Part shown: positions 8,571 through 17,523 of the stretch, one piece after another | Layout: every line of letters begins with the position of its first letter | Position numbering within the stretch: position 1 is the first letter of the stretch | IMG/VR virus record: IMGVR_UViG_3300042924_004742 | Location: 1-27,494 of that record | DNA: 27,494 nucleotides | From: a virus | Reading direction: 5' to 3' (one strand) | Translations under genes and position numbers: made by a program | Notes under the pieces: model-generated | The model's input: only the letters and a program-made list of their open reading frames with translations | Database searches by the model: none | Told to the model about the DNA's origin: nothing

Positions 8571-9812
8571 TTATTTTGTTTTACTAGAATACCTCTTGAT
8601 TAGTTCACCTACTGCAGTTCCTTTTTGGACTTGCCTTTTAGTAGGAGCCAAATTTGCTCCTTTGCCAAGAAGTAGTTGCCTAGCCCTATTCTCCTCAAGA
8701 ACGACATATGCCTCTGTTTCTAAGACCTGGCCTGCAGCATCTCTTTGAGCGATTGTTGCCGACGCCTTATTCTCAACCCAACCAACGCCAACTGGAGCTC
8801 TGCCGACAACCTTCTTTCCAACAGCATCTTTTGGTGTTAAAATAGGCACTTTCTTCCCGTCCTTTAAATAATATGGGTAGGTTCTTACCTCGTTAATAGT
8901 TGGCTTGCCGATTAATATTTCGCCATTTACCCCAACAACAGGATTCACTAGCCCTTCCATTTGAGTAGGGGCTGATAACATTGCGTCTCCAGTAGGGATC
9001 GTTAGAGGAGCTGTTGTTCCGGTTGGTTGATTGGTGTTAAGAATTATTCTTTCACCGCTTAATACGCCTTCATAGAATTCAATAAGCGGAGAAATGTATT
9101 GTAAGGCATCCGGGTCGTCTATGTATTTTTGGGACACCTTTTTTGCCTTTTCTAACTGAGTCCTAGTGACTGTCTTTAATTCGTTCAAGCCGGCCGTATC
9201 TCCTCGATTAATTCCTTGATTTGATTGAGACAAAATATAATCTCTTTGTTTTTCAAAGATATCTCCGCCCAAATCTGCCCGGATGTTTGCCTCAAGTTTT
9301 TTACGCTTACGATCTTCCTGTTGTTCTTTTAAACCACCAATTTGCATATTGTAAAGATCCTCCTGCATTTTTTGGTCCTGAATCCTTCTTTGTTCAGCCT
9401 GTTGATTTTGCGCATAGACCTTTTGGGCGGCACCCGATTGAATGTCCCTAGCTTTTTGCTGAAGCGACTGCGTCATCTTTCGGAATTCTTGATTCAATGT
9501 AAAACTTTCAGGCGACGTCATGTCAACTTTACTTGGGTCAATACCAAGTTGAGCCGCCTTGTTGACAAATTGGTTCAATTCATCAATGCCTGCGTAAAAC
9601 TGCTGTCTTACGGCATCTTCGGCCGTTGCCATCACATTGGGGTCTAGACCAAATTGCGACTCGGAAACCATGTCCATGGGTTGCTGCATGGCACCACGAG
9701 AAAGTGGGTTTGCCGTAGCAGCATTGACGCCCTGGTTCATTCTAAACACAGGCACTTGAAATCCAAACCCAGCGGTTTGCCGAGAGTTATTTGGGGTTAA
9801 TTCAACAGGCAT
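8571..9812 (-). CDS. Q-rich coiled-coil virion protein, probable ejection protein
   Basis: The 413-residue product starts at ATG 9810-9812. It has a disordered N-terminus rich in N, Q, G and M, then a long helical, coiled-coil-prone region rich in Q, E, K and R (about 110-190). The C-terminal half (about 260-413) is more mixed and beta-rich, with several G-V/G-K turns. I know no specific family for it. It sits between another Q-rich protein and the giant polyvalent protein, and its stop is one base from the giant gene's GTG. T7 and P22 have comparable sets of three or more internal proteins at this point in the order, which is the basis for the ejection-protein call. The 33-base leader contains AAAGG close to the start, a weak ribosome-binding signal. 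Confidence 0.65.
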   Translation of the reverse strand: MPVELTPNNSRQTAGFGFQVPVFRMNQGVNAATANPLSRGAMQQPMDMVSESQFGLDPNVMATAEDAVRQQFYAGIDELNQFVNKAAQLGIDPSKVDMTSPESFTLNQEFRKMTQSLQQKARDIQSGAAQKVYAQNQQAEQRRIQDQKMQEDLYNMQIGGLKEQQEDRKRKKLEANIRADLGGDIFEKQRDYILSQSNQGINRGDTAGLNELKTVTRTQLEKAKKVSQKYIDDPDALQYISPLIEFYEGVLSGERIILNTNQPTGTTAPLTIPTGDAMLSAPTQMEGLVNPVVGVNGEILIGKPTINEVRTYPYYLKDGKKVPILTPKDAVGKKVVGRAPVGVGWVENKASATIAQRDAAGQVLETEAYVVLEENRARQLLLGKGANLAPTKRQVQKGTAVGELIKRYSSKTK

Positions 9813-9845
9813 ATACCTTTGTTTTTTTATCTATTATTGGCGTCA

Positions 9846-10730
9846 TTATCTTTTTCTACGCGAAGGCATTCTAGGCCCGAATACGGGGACCCTCTCTGGA
9901 GATCCATACATATAGTCTGGAAATAATCTGGAATAGTAAAACTCTCCTCCCATTGGCACTCCAAATCCTCCCATCATCTCGGGCACATAGGAATACCCTG
10001 AGCTATCGGGAGTTGATAATGCATTTCGCTCGGCCTCTTCAGCCATCGCAACTGCATCGCTTTTTTCTTTCTCCGACATTTTCTTCCATGACTTATAATT
10101 GTTAATTGAAGTCATGTAATTCGGAATATCTCCGAGTATTGCGCCAAGTGATGCCCCAATATTAGAGCGCTGTTGACTGACGTCTCCTTGCAATCCAGCT
10201 CTTTGATTCACGAAATCTTCCATAGCTAATTGATAGACCCTCAAATTTTGATCTCTTTCTTGGGCTAACTCTTGATTACGCATGTTGACCAACTGATCCA
10301 GTTCGGATCTGTTCTTTTGCTGCATAATCGCGTCATTAAGGAGACCTTTGCGTTGTTGATCTGCAATGTTTGAACTGATGCCCTGCATGTAGGCCAATCC
10401 GGCACCACCACCCAAGTTCGCGGCAATCTGTCTGCCACGTTCAAACTGCCTTCCTGCTTGCTCATCGGCCATCCTTTGGTAACCCATTCTTGGCTGGTCA
10501 ACCAATTGTTGCTGTTGAGCTATTCTTTGCGACAAAATTGGATTTGCCCTAAATTGAGGCAAAGTAGGGGCTTGCAACGAATTGAGTTGCTCTTGGGCTC
10601 TCCTGCGAGCCCTATTGGACACCAATGCCGAAAGAATATTTCCTGCTATCGGAGCCCCAACCGAAAACAATGGATTTACACCCATTCTTGACTTTAAGCT
10701 TTGTGCTAATAATTGATCCATGTCGCTCAT
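9846..10730 (-). CDS. Helical Q/N/R-rich virion protein, probable T7 gp14-like ejection protein
   Basis: The 294-residue product begins MSDMDQ. A hydrophobic helix at about residues 20-40 (F-S-V-G-A-P-I-A-G-N-I-L-S-A-L-V) leads into an Arg-rich, then Gln-rich helical region. A short glycine-rich stretch lies near residue 105 (A-A-N-L-G-G-G-A-G-L-A-Y). The C-terminus is rich in Y, G, P and M and ends with a strongly basic tail. This mix of one membrane-active helix and a Q-rich helical body recalls small internal core proteins such as T7 gp14, but similarity at this level is architectural only. It begins two bases after the stop of the glycine-zipper gene (TAAAGATG on the coding strand), so the two are translated together. 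Function inferred from position and composition. Confidence 0.65.
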   Translation of the reverse strand: MSDMDQLLAQSLKSRMGVNPLFSVGAPIAGNILSALVSNRARRRAQEQLNSLQAPTLPQFRANPILSQRIAQQQQLVDQPRMGYQRMADEQAGRQFERGRQIAANLGGGAGLAYMQGISSNIADQQRKGLLNDAIMQQKNRSELDQLVNMRNQELAQERDQNLRVYQLAMEDFVNQRAGLQGDVSQQRSNIGASLGAILGDIPNYMTSINNYKSWKKMSEKEKSDAVAMAEEAERNALSTPDSSGYSYVPEMMGGFGVPMGGEFYYSRLFPDYMYGSPERVPVFGPRMPSRRKR

Positions 10731-10732
10731 CT

Positions 10733-11182
10733 TTATACAAATTTAAGGTATTCAGCCCTATTAGGCATAACATTTTTCCGCATATTTTGGATTTCGTTAA
10801 GGTAAGCATCTTGCCTTACTTGCGCCATAGCGTCAGAAATAGCCTTATTTCTATCGGCCATTTCGCTGGCGTACATCGCATCGTAACTCTCTTCTGCATT
10901 CTGTTCAGCTTCCCTTGCAGCTCCACCTCCGAACAGCCCTGACGCCGCTCCACCAAAAGCTCCCCCAATGCTAGCTCCAAGGGTAGCTCCAAGTTTAGCC
11001 CCAGCCGCTGTTCCTGCACCAGGAGCTAACAAAGACCCAGCAATGGCTCCCAATCCGGTGCCAATAGCCGTGGTCCATGGAGATGCCTTGGCCCGTTGTT
11101 CTTCTTTGGCTCTGTCTCCCATCTCTCGGACATAGTCTGTCCGGCTGGGCATCATAACAGGGTTGTATAAACTTGGATCCAT
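10733..11182 (-). CDS. Small glycine-zipper protein, probable tail/ejection channel component
   Basis: The 149-residue product has a charged N-terminus and a central hydrophobic Gly/Ala-rich block (about 39-90). In that block glycine recurs every third or fourth residue (G-T-G-L-G-A-I-A-G, then G-A-K-L-G-A-T-L-G-A-S-I-G-G), which is a glycine zipper. The C-terminal part (about 90-149) is charged, helical and Met/Asn/Glu rich. Glycine-zipper helices pack tightly in membranes and are typical of pore-forming or membrane-inserting proteins, so a role in the channel that carries DNA across the host envelope is a reasonable inference. The start overlaps the stop of the muzzle gene by one base (TAATG), implying translational coupling. 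No enzyme motif is visible. Confidence 0.65.
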   Translation of the reverse strand: MDPSLYNPVMMPSRTDYVREMGDRAKEEQRAKASPWTTAIGTGLGAIAGSLLAPGAGTAAGAKLGATLGASIGGAFGGAASGLFGGGAAREAEQNAEESYDAMYASEMADRNKAISDAMAQVRQDAYLNEIQNMRKNVMPNRAEYLKFV

Positions 11183-14100
11183 TATCTGAAGACCTTTCTG
11201 AATTGATTAACTGCTGACCGAAGGTTTATGGCACTAGTAGTATTGTTGAAGAACAGCTTTATGGTGTGGTAAGACCCGACAAGCCTCTTTCCAGATGTTC
11301 CGCGAATGATGTTCGCCGTAGCCATACCAAGACGACTAACGATATTGCTTGTTTGGTTTCCGGTTGTATCGGATGCCAATGTTGATGTGTCGTTATAAGC
11401 CGTGATATTGTATTGACTGAAAAGAGACTGACTATTAATACCAACAATGTCTAGCACTTTTGGTTCATTGATGTCTTTGTTGAAGACATACTCAATCTCC
11501 GCATCAACCACTCCTATGTGGTTTCCAGTAAGAAGGTCTAAGTAATCGTTCCCTCCTTTCCATTGATTAATATGCAAGTCAAGCCTATTATGGCCCGGGT
11601 TACCGCTATGTGATTGGATCATATAGGTGCTCCCGTTCAAGTCAAAGATGTACAGCGGCCTGTTGCCGTATTTACCTCCGTGGCCATTGCCTTGTACGAC
11701 CCAATCCAAATTGGAAACAAAAGCGTCAAGCTTGGCATTGTAAGTCATCCATACATTGACGTCTTGGTTATCGTACGGATTGTTTCTCAAAAACCCAATA
11801 ATGTACAAGTTCTTGTCAACGCGGTCGTAAGATAGGGTTATAGAATTCTCGAGCCATGGAACATTCGTCTTTGAAAACTTAGTCCTAAACTCTTCTTCCA
11901 TCCTAGCAAGCGAAACAATCTTGGCTCCATCGGAGATGTTGACCAGGGCGCCTCTTTTCGTGTCTAATACATAAACGCCATTCTCTGTCGGAATCATGCA
12001 GCGAATAAGTTCTACCCCATAATTTGATGTTATTGTTTTTGGTGGAGAATTTTCGCTAATGTAAGTTCCGCCCTGCACGGTTAACACCTCATTGTCTTGA
12101 AGTGTCGTTAGCGACTTATTCACATACAAAAGAGATATAGCATCGTCCTGACCGATGATGGGCTCTCCGTCGTTAAGGAGAGCAATCTTGGTGACTTTGC
12201 CATAGCGCTCGTCCATGTCAAAATAATTCGGAGCCCTAAATCTTGAAAATCCATCAACCCCCAAATCAGCCGATCGAGCATCCGAATAAATAAGCCTTGC
12301 AGGGTAGTTGTTAGAGATTTGAACAAGCCTGTTTTCCGAGAAGAACGATTTAGGCAAGTTCTCAATGGAATACCCAAAATTGTAGTTGTAGAACGCGTCG
12401 GCTTGGTAATGACCAACAGTTCCAGCCGTAGCGCCGGTTAGGTTGTAGTAGGGGAAGCGATCTCTGTCTGAATTGTAAAAAGCATTGGCCTCTCCTTCCG
12501 TGTACATTTCAATGTATTCGGGACTTGTTTTTGTTCCAGTCTTAAATACTTTTGTGCTCGTTGAATTGCAGTTGCCTTGAACATCGGCAAAAAGTCCGTA
12601 TGTTCCACTTGATGTTGGTACATAATACGAAGGCACATTGTACTCATCGTTAACCTTATAACGATACTTTGATATAAAGCAGTCGCCTCCCCACACCTCA
12701 AGAACAACCCTTTGACTGGTTCCAGTAATCGCCGAATATGCTCCCGTGTGGAAATATTCTTGTATTCGGTTTGGGTCGCCATACCTTGAATCCTGCTTAC
12801 CTTCTCTTATGTTGGCAACATACAGCGCCTGCTGAATGTCCGTTGAAGGGCTTGAGTATTGGTTAAAAGGTGTATCTCCGCCAACATAAGAAAACTCTAC
12901 GCCACAATCAACATTTTCTACTGGAGCCGCGGCTTTACCGGAAACAATTGTTGGATAGGATGGTATTGCATTGACGTTGAATCCAGGAAGTTGAGACCCA
13001 AGCCAAGTTACATTCATTAATGGATTTCCATAGATAAGTCCATTTCTGAGTTGCCTTGTTCCGCCTGTTGGGTTGTACGTGTTTAAGTACTGAGAAAAAG
13101 CAACGCTCGCAAAAGTATTAACTCTTCCGGTATTCGCCGTGTCTCTTGGAATATACCCAAATTGTCCCGCGCTCAATGGACAGTAATTGGCCGTAATTAG
13201 ATATAGCGGGTCGTCAAGGAATTGATTCATTGAAATAGCCAAAGATCTTTGCGCCTCAATATTAGAATTCCAAAGGGAGGTATTTGTAGAGGACATGTCA
13301 ATAGACGGGTTTCTTTGCTGACTTGTCAAATCAGTTCCGGCTAATAGATAATTGACGACGCTTCTTGCCGCAGTAATTGTTGACCCAGGAGAAGAAGCCC
13401 GTTCTGATGACCTCAAAAGTATTTTTGATTGCCCCTTTGTTATTGGTATAATCAGCTCTGTTGTTGACAAAGAGCTTAGGTTCATCATTGTTCTTGTGTA
13501 ATACGCAAAAGGCAATCCCGTACTTGCAAGGCTTCCGGTTACATCCGCGTATTTTTGCTGACCAATGTATGATGCAGTCTGTATCCCATTTACTTGAAGA
13601 AACGACTCTTGTATTTTTCTGTTGTACGTATCAACATAGGTGCCTCCTGTTCCAGCTGAACTTTGCGTACGCATATTGATATAATTGTTCGGGTACCAAT
13701 GCAATCTGTGGTCCAAACAAGAATAAACCCTTGCCTCAACGTATCCGGTTGGATACGATATAGACATTCCTCCAGATGTAACGGTTGACGTAGTTGTCGT
13801 TGGAGTTAGGGACGACAATGTAAATCCACAAACATCAACAATGTCTAAATTCAATGATATTAGCTCTGGAGTTGGTATCAATGGTGTCCCCTCGGAGTTG
13901 TAGACGTAGTCAACTGATGGGGCAAAACACTTCTTCCACATCATTCTGTTCTCAGGAATGCTATTTATACTCTTGTACGCAGGAAGTTGGTATGATGGAC
14001 CTCCAAACACAGACAAGAACTCCATGCTTCTTGCCGCGCCCATTTTTAAAGACTTTGGTCCTAAATAGTCAAGGTCTCCAATTCCATTGGTTACGGTGTA

Positions 14101-15996
14101 GTCGTTTGAAGTACCATTGGGATCTCTGCCGGGCGTTGTTACTCCGACATACATTGATGCCGGAACAATGGGAGTTTGATAAACAATATCTCTATCTCGA
14201 TCCATCCTAACAATAGCCATACCTTTCGCCCACGATGGATGTCCTGAAACGTCAATTCCAAGCCCCAATGCTTGAGGCAAGCTGACTCCATCAACGACAG
14301 ATGCCAACAAAGAATAATTTCCAAATTCGTTTGTCCCAAAGGTCCCGGTTGTTGATGTAGCGATTGTTCCAAGATGTTCTCTCTTTGGGAATTTCCAAGA
14401 GAATGGGTCCGAGGAATGGTTGTATGCATTTCCTTTTAATGGCAAAACGCTCGCTGTCCCCGATGTTGAAGGAAAATTTGGGTATGGAGCCAAAATGCTT
14501 GCCGGACAAAGAATGGTAAGTCTAGTTGTTGATACAGAAACAACGTCTGATTCAAAGCTAAGCGTCGTTCCACTTATCGTCATAGTGCACGACACCGACC
14601 CTCCTTGAGCGTATCCAGTGGCTCCAGTCGGCCAGTTTGTCAGCCTATCTATTTCTATTGTGTTTTTATTGTAGTCTACCCCTCCAGTGGTGATTGTTCC
14701 AGTTGTCGCGGTTGTAGTTTTAGGTATGCTCTTCGTGAATGAAGAAAAATCAATAGGCTTGACAGGAGACCAGTTTCCGTATTCATCGTGGTATGTTATC
14801 CCAAATCGGTAAACTTCATCCCTAAAATAACCTCGGTACTTATTGGTATTAATGGGGTCCTCGTAATCAATCATCCTCCTAATCGTCCTTGCCTCTATAA
14901 TTTGAGGGTTACCGTCTGGTATTCGTCTATCAAAGTATTTTATGTTGCCAGCCAAAAGCCGATTGTCTTTCTCAACAATTGTCTTAACGGTTTCTACTGG
15001 AGCATCGGGAGCCGTAATTTCGTCAATATCTAATTCATATTCCGACTCGGTCCCCTTGTAGGTGCCAGTGACTGTTCCGGTACTACCTGTAACCGAATTG
15101 TTTATTTCACTCACATACCCAACCAACTGCCTAATGTATGTGCCATCGTTGTTTTTGACGACAGCTATTTCTATTTTGTCGTAATTGGAAGCCGATTCTC
15201 CAACCCCTATCGGTATGGAAAAATTAATTGACCTGGGTGTCTGTTGACCAACTGCTCCGCCATAGTAATTGACGGTAGTTCCACTTGTGTAAGCAAGAGG
15301 TATGGCAGGAACCGGATTGGTAAACGTTGACCACTTCGTTGTTTCAAGCGTCGTTGTTTTCTTTAATCTGTAAGCAAATTGGTATGTTCCGGCAAGCAAG
15401 GCGCCATTGTTGCCAATAGATGTTATTGACAAACTCATAGCCGTGCTCGCCTTTGATATAAGGTTTAAAAAAGAAGCAGATGTATATGGCCACAATGAAT
15501 TGTCCATATCAATCTTTCGGATCGTATTGGTAAAATCCGTAAAGTAAACCGACTTGTTTTCCCTATCTTCAGTAAAGAAAGAGTCAATACTTCCTGTTGG
15601 AGAAAAGTTCAATCCAGAGTCCGAGCATATTTCGTAAACACTTACATCAGCGTATGTTGAATCTTGAGCAAAAAAGTGAATCCAATTTCTTACGTTTGAC
15701 CCTCCGTTTTCGTCAACATACGAATAAACAACAAACCCATCTCTTGCAACTCCGCCGATTTCTGCTTTAGCAACAGTATATCCTAGAATGTTAATATTAT
15801 TGATTGAGAATCCTAATGCAATATCTTGAGTTCTTAAAAGCCCTGAAGACCTAATCTGGTTGATGATCATCTGCTCACCGGCACCCGTGAGCTCCATATT
15901 AAGCGCATTACGGTAAGTCCCCTCCGGCTGATAGGCCGGAGAGAAGTCTTTGTTGATCCCTTTAAAAAAGGCTTGTCCTTCCTTTTTAATCTCCAT
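11182..15996 (-). CDS. Tail hub/'muzzle'-type protein (tail stabilisation protein) of short-tailed phage
   Basis: The 1604-residue product opens with a pattern I associate with the large tail proteins of crAss-like and related Bacteroidota podoviruses: F-x-K-G-I-N-K-D-F-S and then P-E-G-T-Y-R-N-A-L-N (about residues 11-32). Beta-rich domains follow. Fn3-like strands are visible near 205-240 (Y-Q-F-A-Y-R-L) and near 390-410 (Y-R-F-G-I-T-Y-H-D-E-Y-G-N). Around 1225-1370 the chain has N-Y-P-A-R-L-I-Y-S-D and N-G-V-Y-V-L-D-T-K-R-G, which suggest beta-propeller-like blades as in P22 gp10 or T7 gp12. It ends with an R-L-x-G-S-Y-H-x-I-K-L-F-F segment near the C-terminus. It is thus probably the terminal part of the short tail that gates DNA. 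Both ends touch neighbours by one base (TAATG). The length is similar to other members from memory. Whether it also binds receptor is unknown. Confidence 0.75.
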   Translation of the reverse strand: MEIKKEGQAFFKGINKDFSPAYQPEGTYRNALNMELTGAGEQMIINQIRSSGLLRTQDIALGFSINNINILGYTVAKAEIGGVARDGFVVYSYVDENGGSNVRNWIHFFAQDSTYADVSVYEICSDSGLNFSPTGSIDSFFTEDRENKSVYFTDFTNTIRKIDMDNSLWPYTSASFLNLISKASTAMSLSITSIGNNGALLAGTYQFAYRLKKTTTLETTKWSTFTNPVPAIPLAYTSGTTVNYYGGAVGQQTPRSINFSIPIGVGESASNYDKIEIAVVKNNDGTYIRQLVGYVSEINNSVTGSTGTVTGTYKGTESEYELDIDEITAPDAPVETVKTIVEKDNRLLAGNIKYFDRRIPDGNPQIIEARTIRRMIDYEDPINTNKYRGYFRDEVYRFGITYHDEYGNWSPVKPIDFSSFTKSIPKTTTATTGTITTGGVDYNKNTIEIDRLTNWPTGATGYAQGGSVSCTMTISGTTLSFESDVVSVSTTRLTILCPASILAPYPNFPSTSGTASVLPLKGNAYNHSSDPFSWKFPKREHLGTIATSTTGTFGTNEFGNYSLLASVVDGVSLPQALGLGIDVSGHPSWAKGMAIVRMDRDRDIVYQTPIVPASMYVGVTTPGRDPNGTSNDYTVTNGIGDLDYLGPKSLKMGAARSMEFLSVFGGPSYQLPAYKSINSIPENRMMWKKCFAPSVDYVYNSEGTPLIPTPELISLNLDIVDVCGFTLSSLTPTTTTSTVTSGGMSISYPTGYVEARVYSCLDHRLHWYPNNYINMRTQSSAGTGGTYVDTYNRKIQESFLQVNGIQTASYIGQQKYADVTGSLASTGLPFAYYTRTMMNLSSLSTTELIIPITKGQSKILLRSSERASSPGSTITAARSVVNYLLAGTDLTSQQRNPSIDMSSTNTSLWNSNIEAQRSLAISMNQFLDDPLYLITANYCPLSAGQFGYIPRDTANTGRVNTFASVAFSQYLNTYNPTGGTRQLRNGLIYGNPLMNVTWLGSQLPGFNVNAIPSYPTIVSGKAAAPVENVDCGVEFSYVGGDTPFNQYSSPSTDIQQALYVANIREGKQDSRYGDPNRIQEYFHTGAYSAITGTSQRVVLEVWGGDCFISKYRYKVNDEYNVPSYYVPTSSGTYGLFADVQGNCNSTSTKVFKTGTKTSPEYIEMYTEGEANAFYNSDRDRFPYYNLTGATAGTVGHYQADAFYNYNFGYSIENLPKSFFSENRLVQISNNYPARLIYSDARSADLGVDGFSRFRAPNYFDMDERYGKVTKIALLNDGEPIIGQDDAISLLYVNKSLTTLQDNEVLTVQGGTYISENSPPKTITSNYGVELIRCMIPTENGVYVLDTKRGALVNISDGAKIVSLARMEEEFRTKFSKTNVPWLENSITLSYDRVDKNLYIIGFLRNNPYDNQDVNVWMTYNAKLDAFVSNLDWVVQGNGHGGKYGNRPLYIFDLNGSTYMIQSHSGNPGHNRLDLHINQWKGGNDYLDLLTGNHIGVVDAEIEYVFNKDINEPKVLDIVGINSQSLFSQYNITAYNDTSTLASDTTGNQTSNIVSRLGMATANIIRGTSGKRLVGSYHTIKLFFNNTTSAINLRSAVNQFRKVFR

Positions 15997-16691
15997 TAAT
16001 TAGGCGTTTTGGGGGTGCGCATCAATCTCTTTTGGTTTGGCAGCATCGTGAGCCAAGTAGCAATAGCTGCTTCAATCTCAGGCTTCTGAGGCTGATTGCG
16101 CTTAGACATAGCGTCTGCCTTCAGGGTTACCCATTGTTGGTACAAAGTCTGAATCTCGCTCATTGGAATCTCGTTCCGCTTGCGGTAACGCTCCCTCTTC
16201 ACGAACATGTATTCAATGTAAGCCACAATAGCCCTCAAGTAATACTCCGGAATCAACGGAACGCCGCTAGAGTCTACCGGCATGCCGTAGTACCGGATAA
16301 TCACCTGGTCGTAGGAGTTGCCGCGAATCGTCGTGCTAAACACAAGGTCCGAGCCTTGCTTACTCACCACATAGTCTTTGTCGTAGGTTGTTTGGTCGTC
16401 ATCTGGCACCGAAGACCAATAGTTGGAGTCAAACATGGGGTAAGCCACATTCCCTGCCGTGCTGTTCTTGACGGCAATAGAGTCGATGTAAACGCAGCCC
16501 GTTGGTATAGAAAAGGTATTGCCCGTCGTGATGGTCCCGGTCGATGTGGTAAGGCTGATGGTCGTCAAACCGATATCCCTCAGACCCTGGAAGGCCCATT
16601 CGTAGAAGATGACCCTGTAGCGGTCATTCTCCATGCCCAAGGCAATCATCGCGTTGCTGATGACCTGATCGATTGTTACGGTATTAATCAT
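15996..16691 (-). CDS. Ring/adaptor-type protein (P22 gp4 / T7 gp11-like, tentative)
   Basis: The 231-residue product starts with a helical segment (V-I-S-N-A-M-I-A-L-G) and a motif of the kind E-W-A-F-Q-G-L-R-D-I-G (about 31-41). A Thr-rich beta region follows, then a central beta part with I-I-R-Y-Y-G-M-P. A C-terminal helical part is rich in Y, R, K and E (about 145-200). Helical bundles with an inserted beta domain are typical of the adaptor rings stacked under podovirus portals. It is co-translated with its neighbours: its start overlaps the preceding stop by four bases (ATGA) and its stop overlaps the muzzle start by one base. The position between another ring-type gene and the muzzle supports a ring in the portal-to-tail stack. 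Which ring it forms cannot be told from sequence alone. Confidence 0.65.
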   Translation of the reverse strand: MINTVTIDQVISNAMIALGMENDRYRVIFYEWAFQGLRDIGLTTISLTTSTGTITTGNTFSIPTGCVYIDSIAVKNSTAGNVAYPMFDSNYWSSVPDDDQTTYDKDYVVSKQGSDLVFSTTIRGNSYDQVIIRYYGMPVDSSGVPLIPEYYLRAIVAYIEYMFVKRERYRKRNEIPMSEIQTLYQQWVTLKADAMSKRNQPQKPEIEAAIATWLTMLPNQKRLMRTPKTPN

Positions 16692-17428
16692 TGCTCTTTG
16701 GCTTGTTCTAGGTTAGTGCCATCATAAAGTTCCTTTTCCCTTATGGATATACCGGCAAGTTGAAGAGACCGGAATAACAGTTCGTTGTGGAACATAGCGT
16801 CAATCTCTGGATTAACAACAGGCGATATGCTTATAGCCCTTGGGAACACGACTACCTCAACCAAGTAAGAGCTGCCCGATACTGGTGCCGCTGGGAAGAA
16901 CTCAATCTTTCCTTGGCTTGTCGTGCCGGTTGTCCCGGTAGCAAAAGACGATATCGTGTAAATCGCAGACCTACCCGTGTTGTTTGTGAAAGAGTTAAAA
17001 GTCCTAAGATTTCCATATACCCTTGATGCAGCATTGATGGTCCTAACTCTTTTGGCACTGTTATAGTTCGTTGTAGACCCGGTTGCGTCTTGTACGAGGA
17101 AGTCAATGACCTTGTAAAGCGATGTAGATCCACTTCCTAGAGAAGTGTTTATTACAGAAAACGATATTTCCCTAGTTCCTGCACCAACGCCCGCGACTGT
17201 GACGGTCCTTACCAAAGTGCCGATGCCTTGTTGAAAAGCATCCTCCCGGCTGAAGTCAAAAATGTCGACATCTTTTCGGTCTTGCTTTTTGGTCGGGAAG
17301 ATAATCTCGTCAATAATGCTCAATTGAGCCGTATTGAAGAAATCGGCTTTTTCTGTCGCAGTAAAGTAGGGAGAACCCACCTTATCGCAAATCAAATCAA
17401 ACCTTGCGCTTAGTTCTGTTGTAGTCAT
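16688..17428 (-). CDS. Head-tail adaptor/ring-type protein, first gene of the tail block
   Basis: The 246-residue product has an N-terminal helical pair with the pattern L-S-A-R-F-D-L-I-C-D-K-V-G-S-P-Y-F-T-A-T-E and then F-F-N-T-A-Q-L-S-I-I-D-E (about 5-42). I associate this kind of start with small portal-proximal ring proteins in short-tailed phages. The middle is beta-rich and Ser/Thr/Gly-rich (about 70-185). The C-terminus returns to helix (P-E-I-D-A-M-F-H-N-E-L-L-F-R-S-L, about 208-223). It is the first gene after the terminator that closes the collagen-fibre block, so it probably leads its own transcription unit. An AGAGG sequence lies about nine bases before the ATG. The assignment rests on position and overall pattern, not on a firm family match. 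Confidence 0.6.
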   Translation of the reverse strand: MTTTELSARFDLICDKVGSPYFTATEKADFFNTAQLSIIDEIIFPTKKQDRKDVDIFDFSREDAFQQGIGTLVRTVTVAGVGAGTREISFSVINTSLGSGSTSLYKVIDFLVQDATGSTTNYNSAKRVRTINAASRVYGNLRTFNSFTNNTGRSAIYTISSFATGTTGTTSQGKIEFFPAAPVSGSSYLVEVVVFPRAISISPVVNPEIDAMFHNELLFRSLQLAGISIREKELYDGTNLEQAKEQ

Positions 17429-17475
17429 TTTATACCTCTATCTTTCATTTAACAAACAATCCAACACACGGGTTC
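17429..17475 (-). promoter_or_regulatory. Leader between terminator and tail block; possible promoter
   Basis: These 47 bases lie between the end of an intrinsic terminator and the first tail-block gene, so a promoter here would explain how the tail genes are transcribed. On the minus strand the stretch contains GTTTGTTAAATG and ends with AGAGGTATAAA before the ATG. I do not find a clean Bacteroidota -7 box (TAnnTTTG) with a matching TTTG box upstream, so the promoter call is inference from layout. Leaky read-through of the terminator is the alternative. Confidence 0.25.
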
Positions 17476-17502
17476 AAAAGAAAAGGGAGCCGAAGCTCCC
17501 TT
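17476..17502 (-). terminator. Intrinsic terminator after the collagen-fibre gene
   Basis: On the minus strand AAGGGAGC, a TTCG tetraloop and GCTCCCTT form a perfect 8-base-pair stem, followed directly by TTCTTTT. The UUCG loop and the U-rich tail are classic for rho-independent termination. It starts 21 bases after the end of the fibre gene and precedes the tail block. On the plus strand no T-tract follows, so it acts leftward. Confidence 0.9.
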
Positions 17503-17523
17503 AACAAACCAACTGAAAGTCTT

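Noticed and set aside
16032-16727. 231-codon plus-strand open frame antisense to the ring-type genes
   Set aside because: It mirrors the minus-strand gene almost exactly; its product is rich in H, R, V and C with no domain pattern, and the minus-strand frame fits the overlapping operon.
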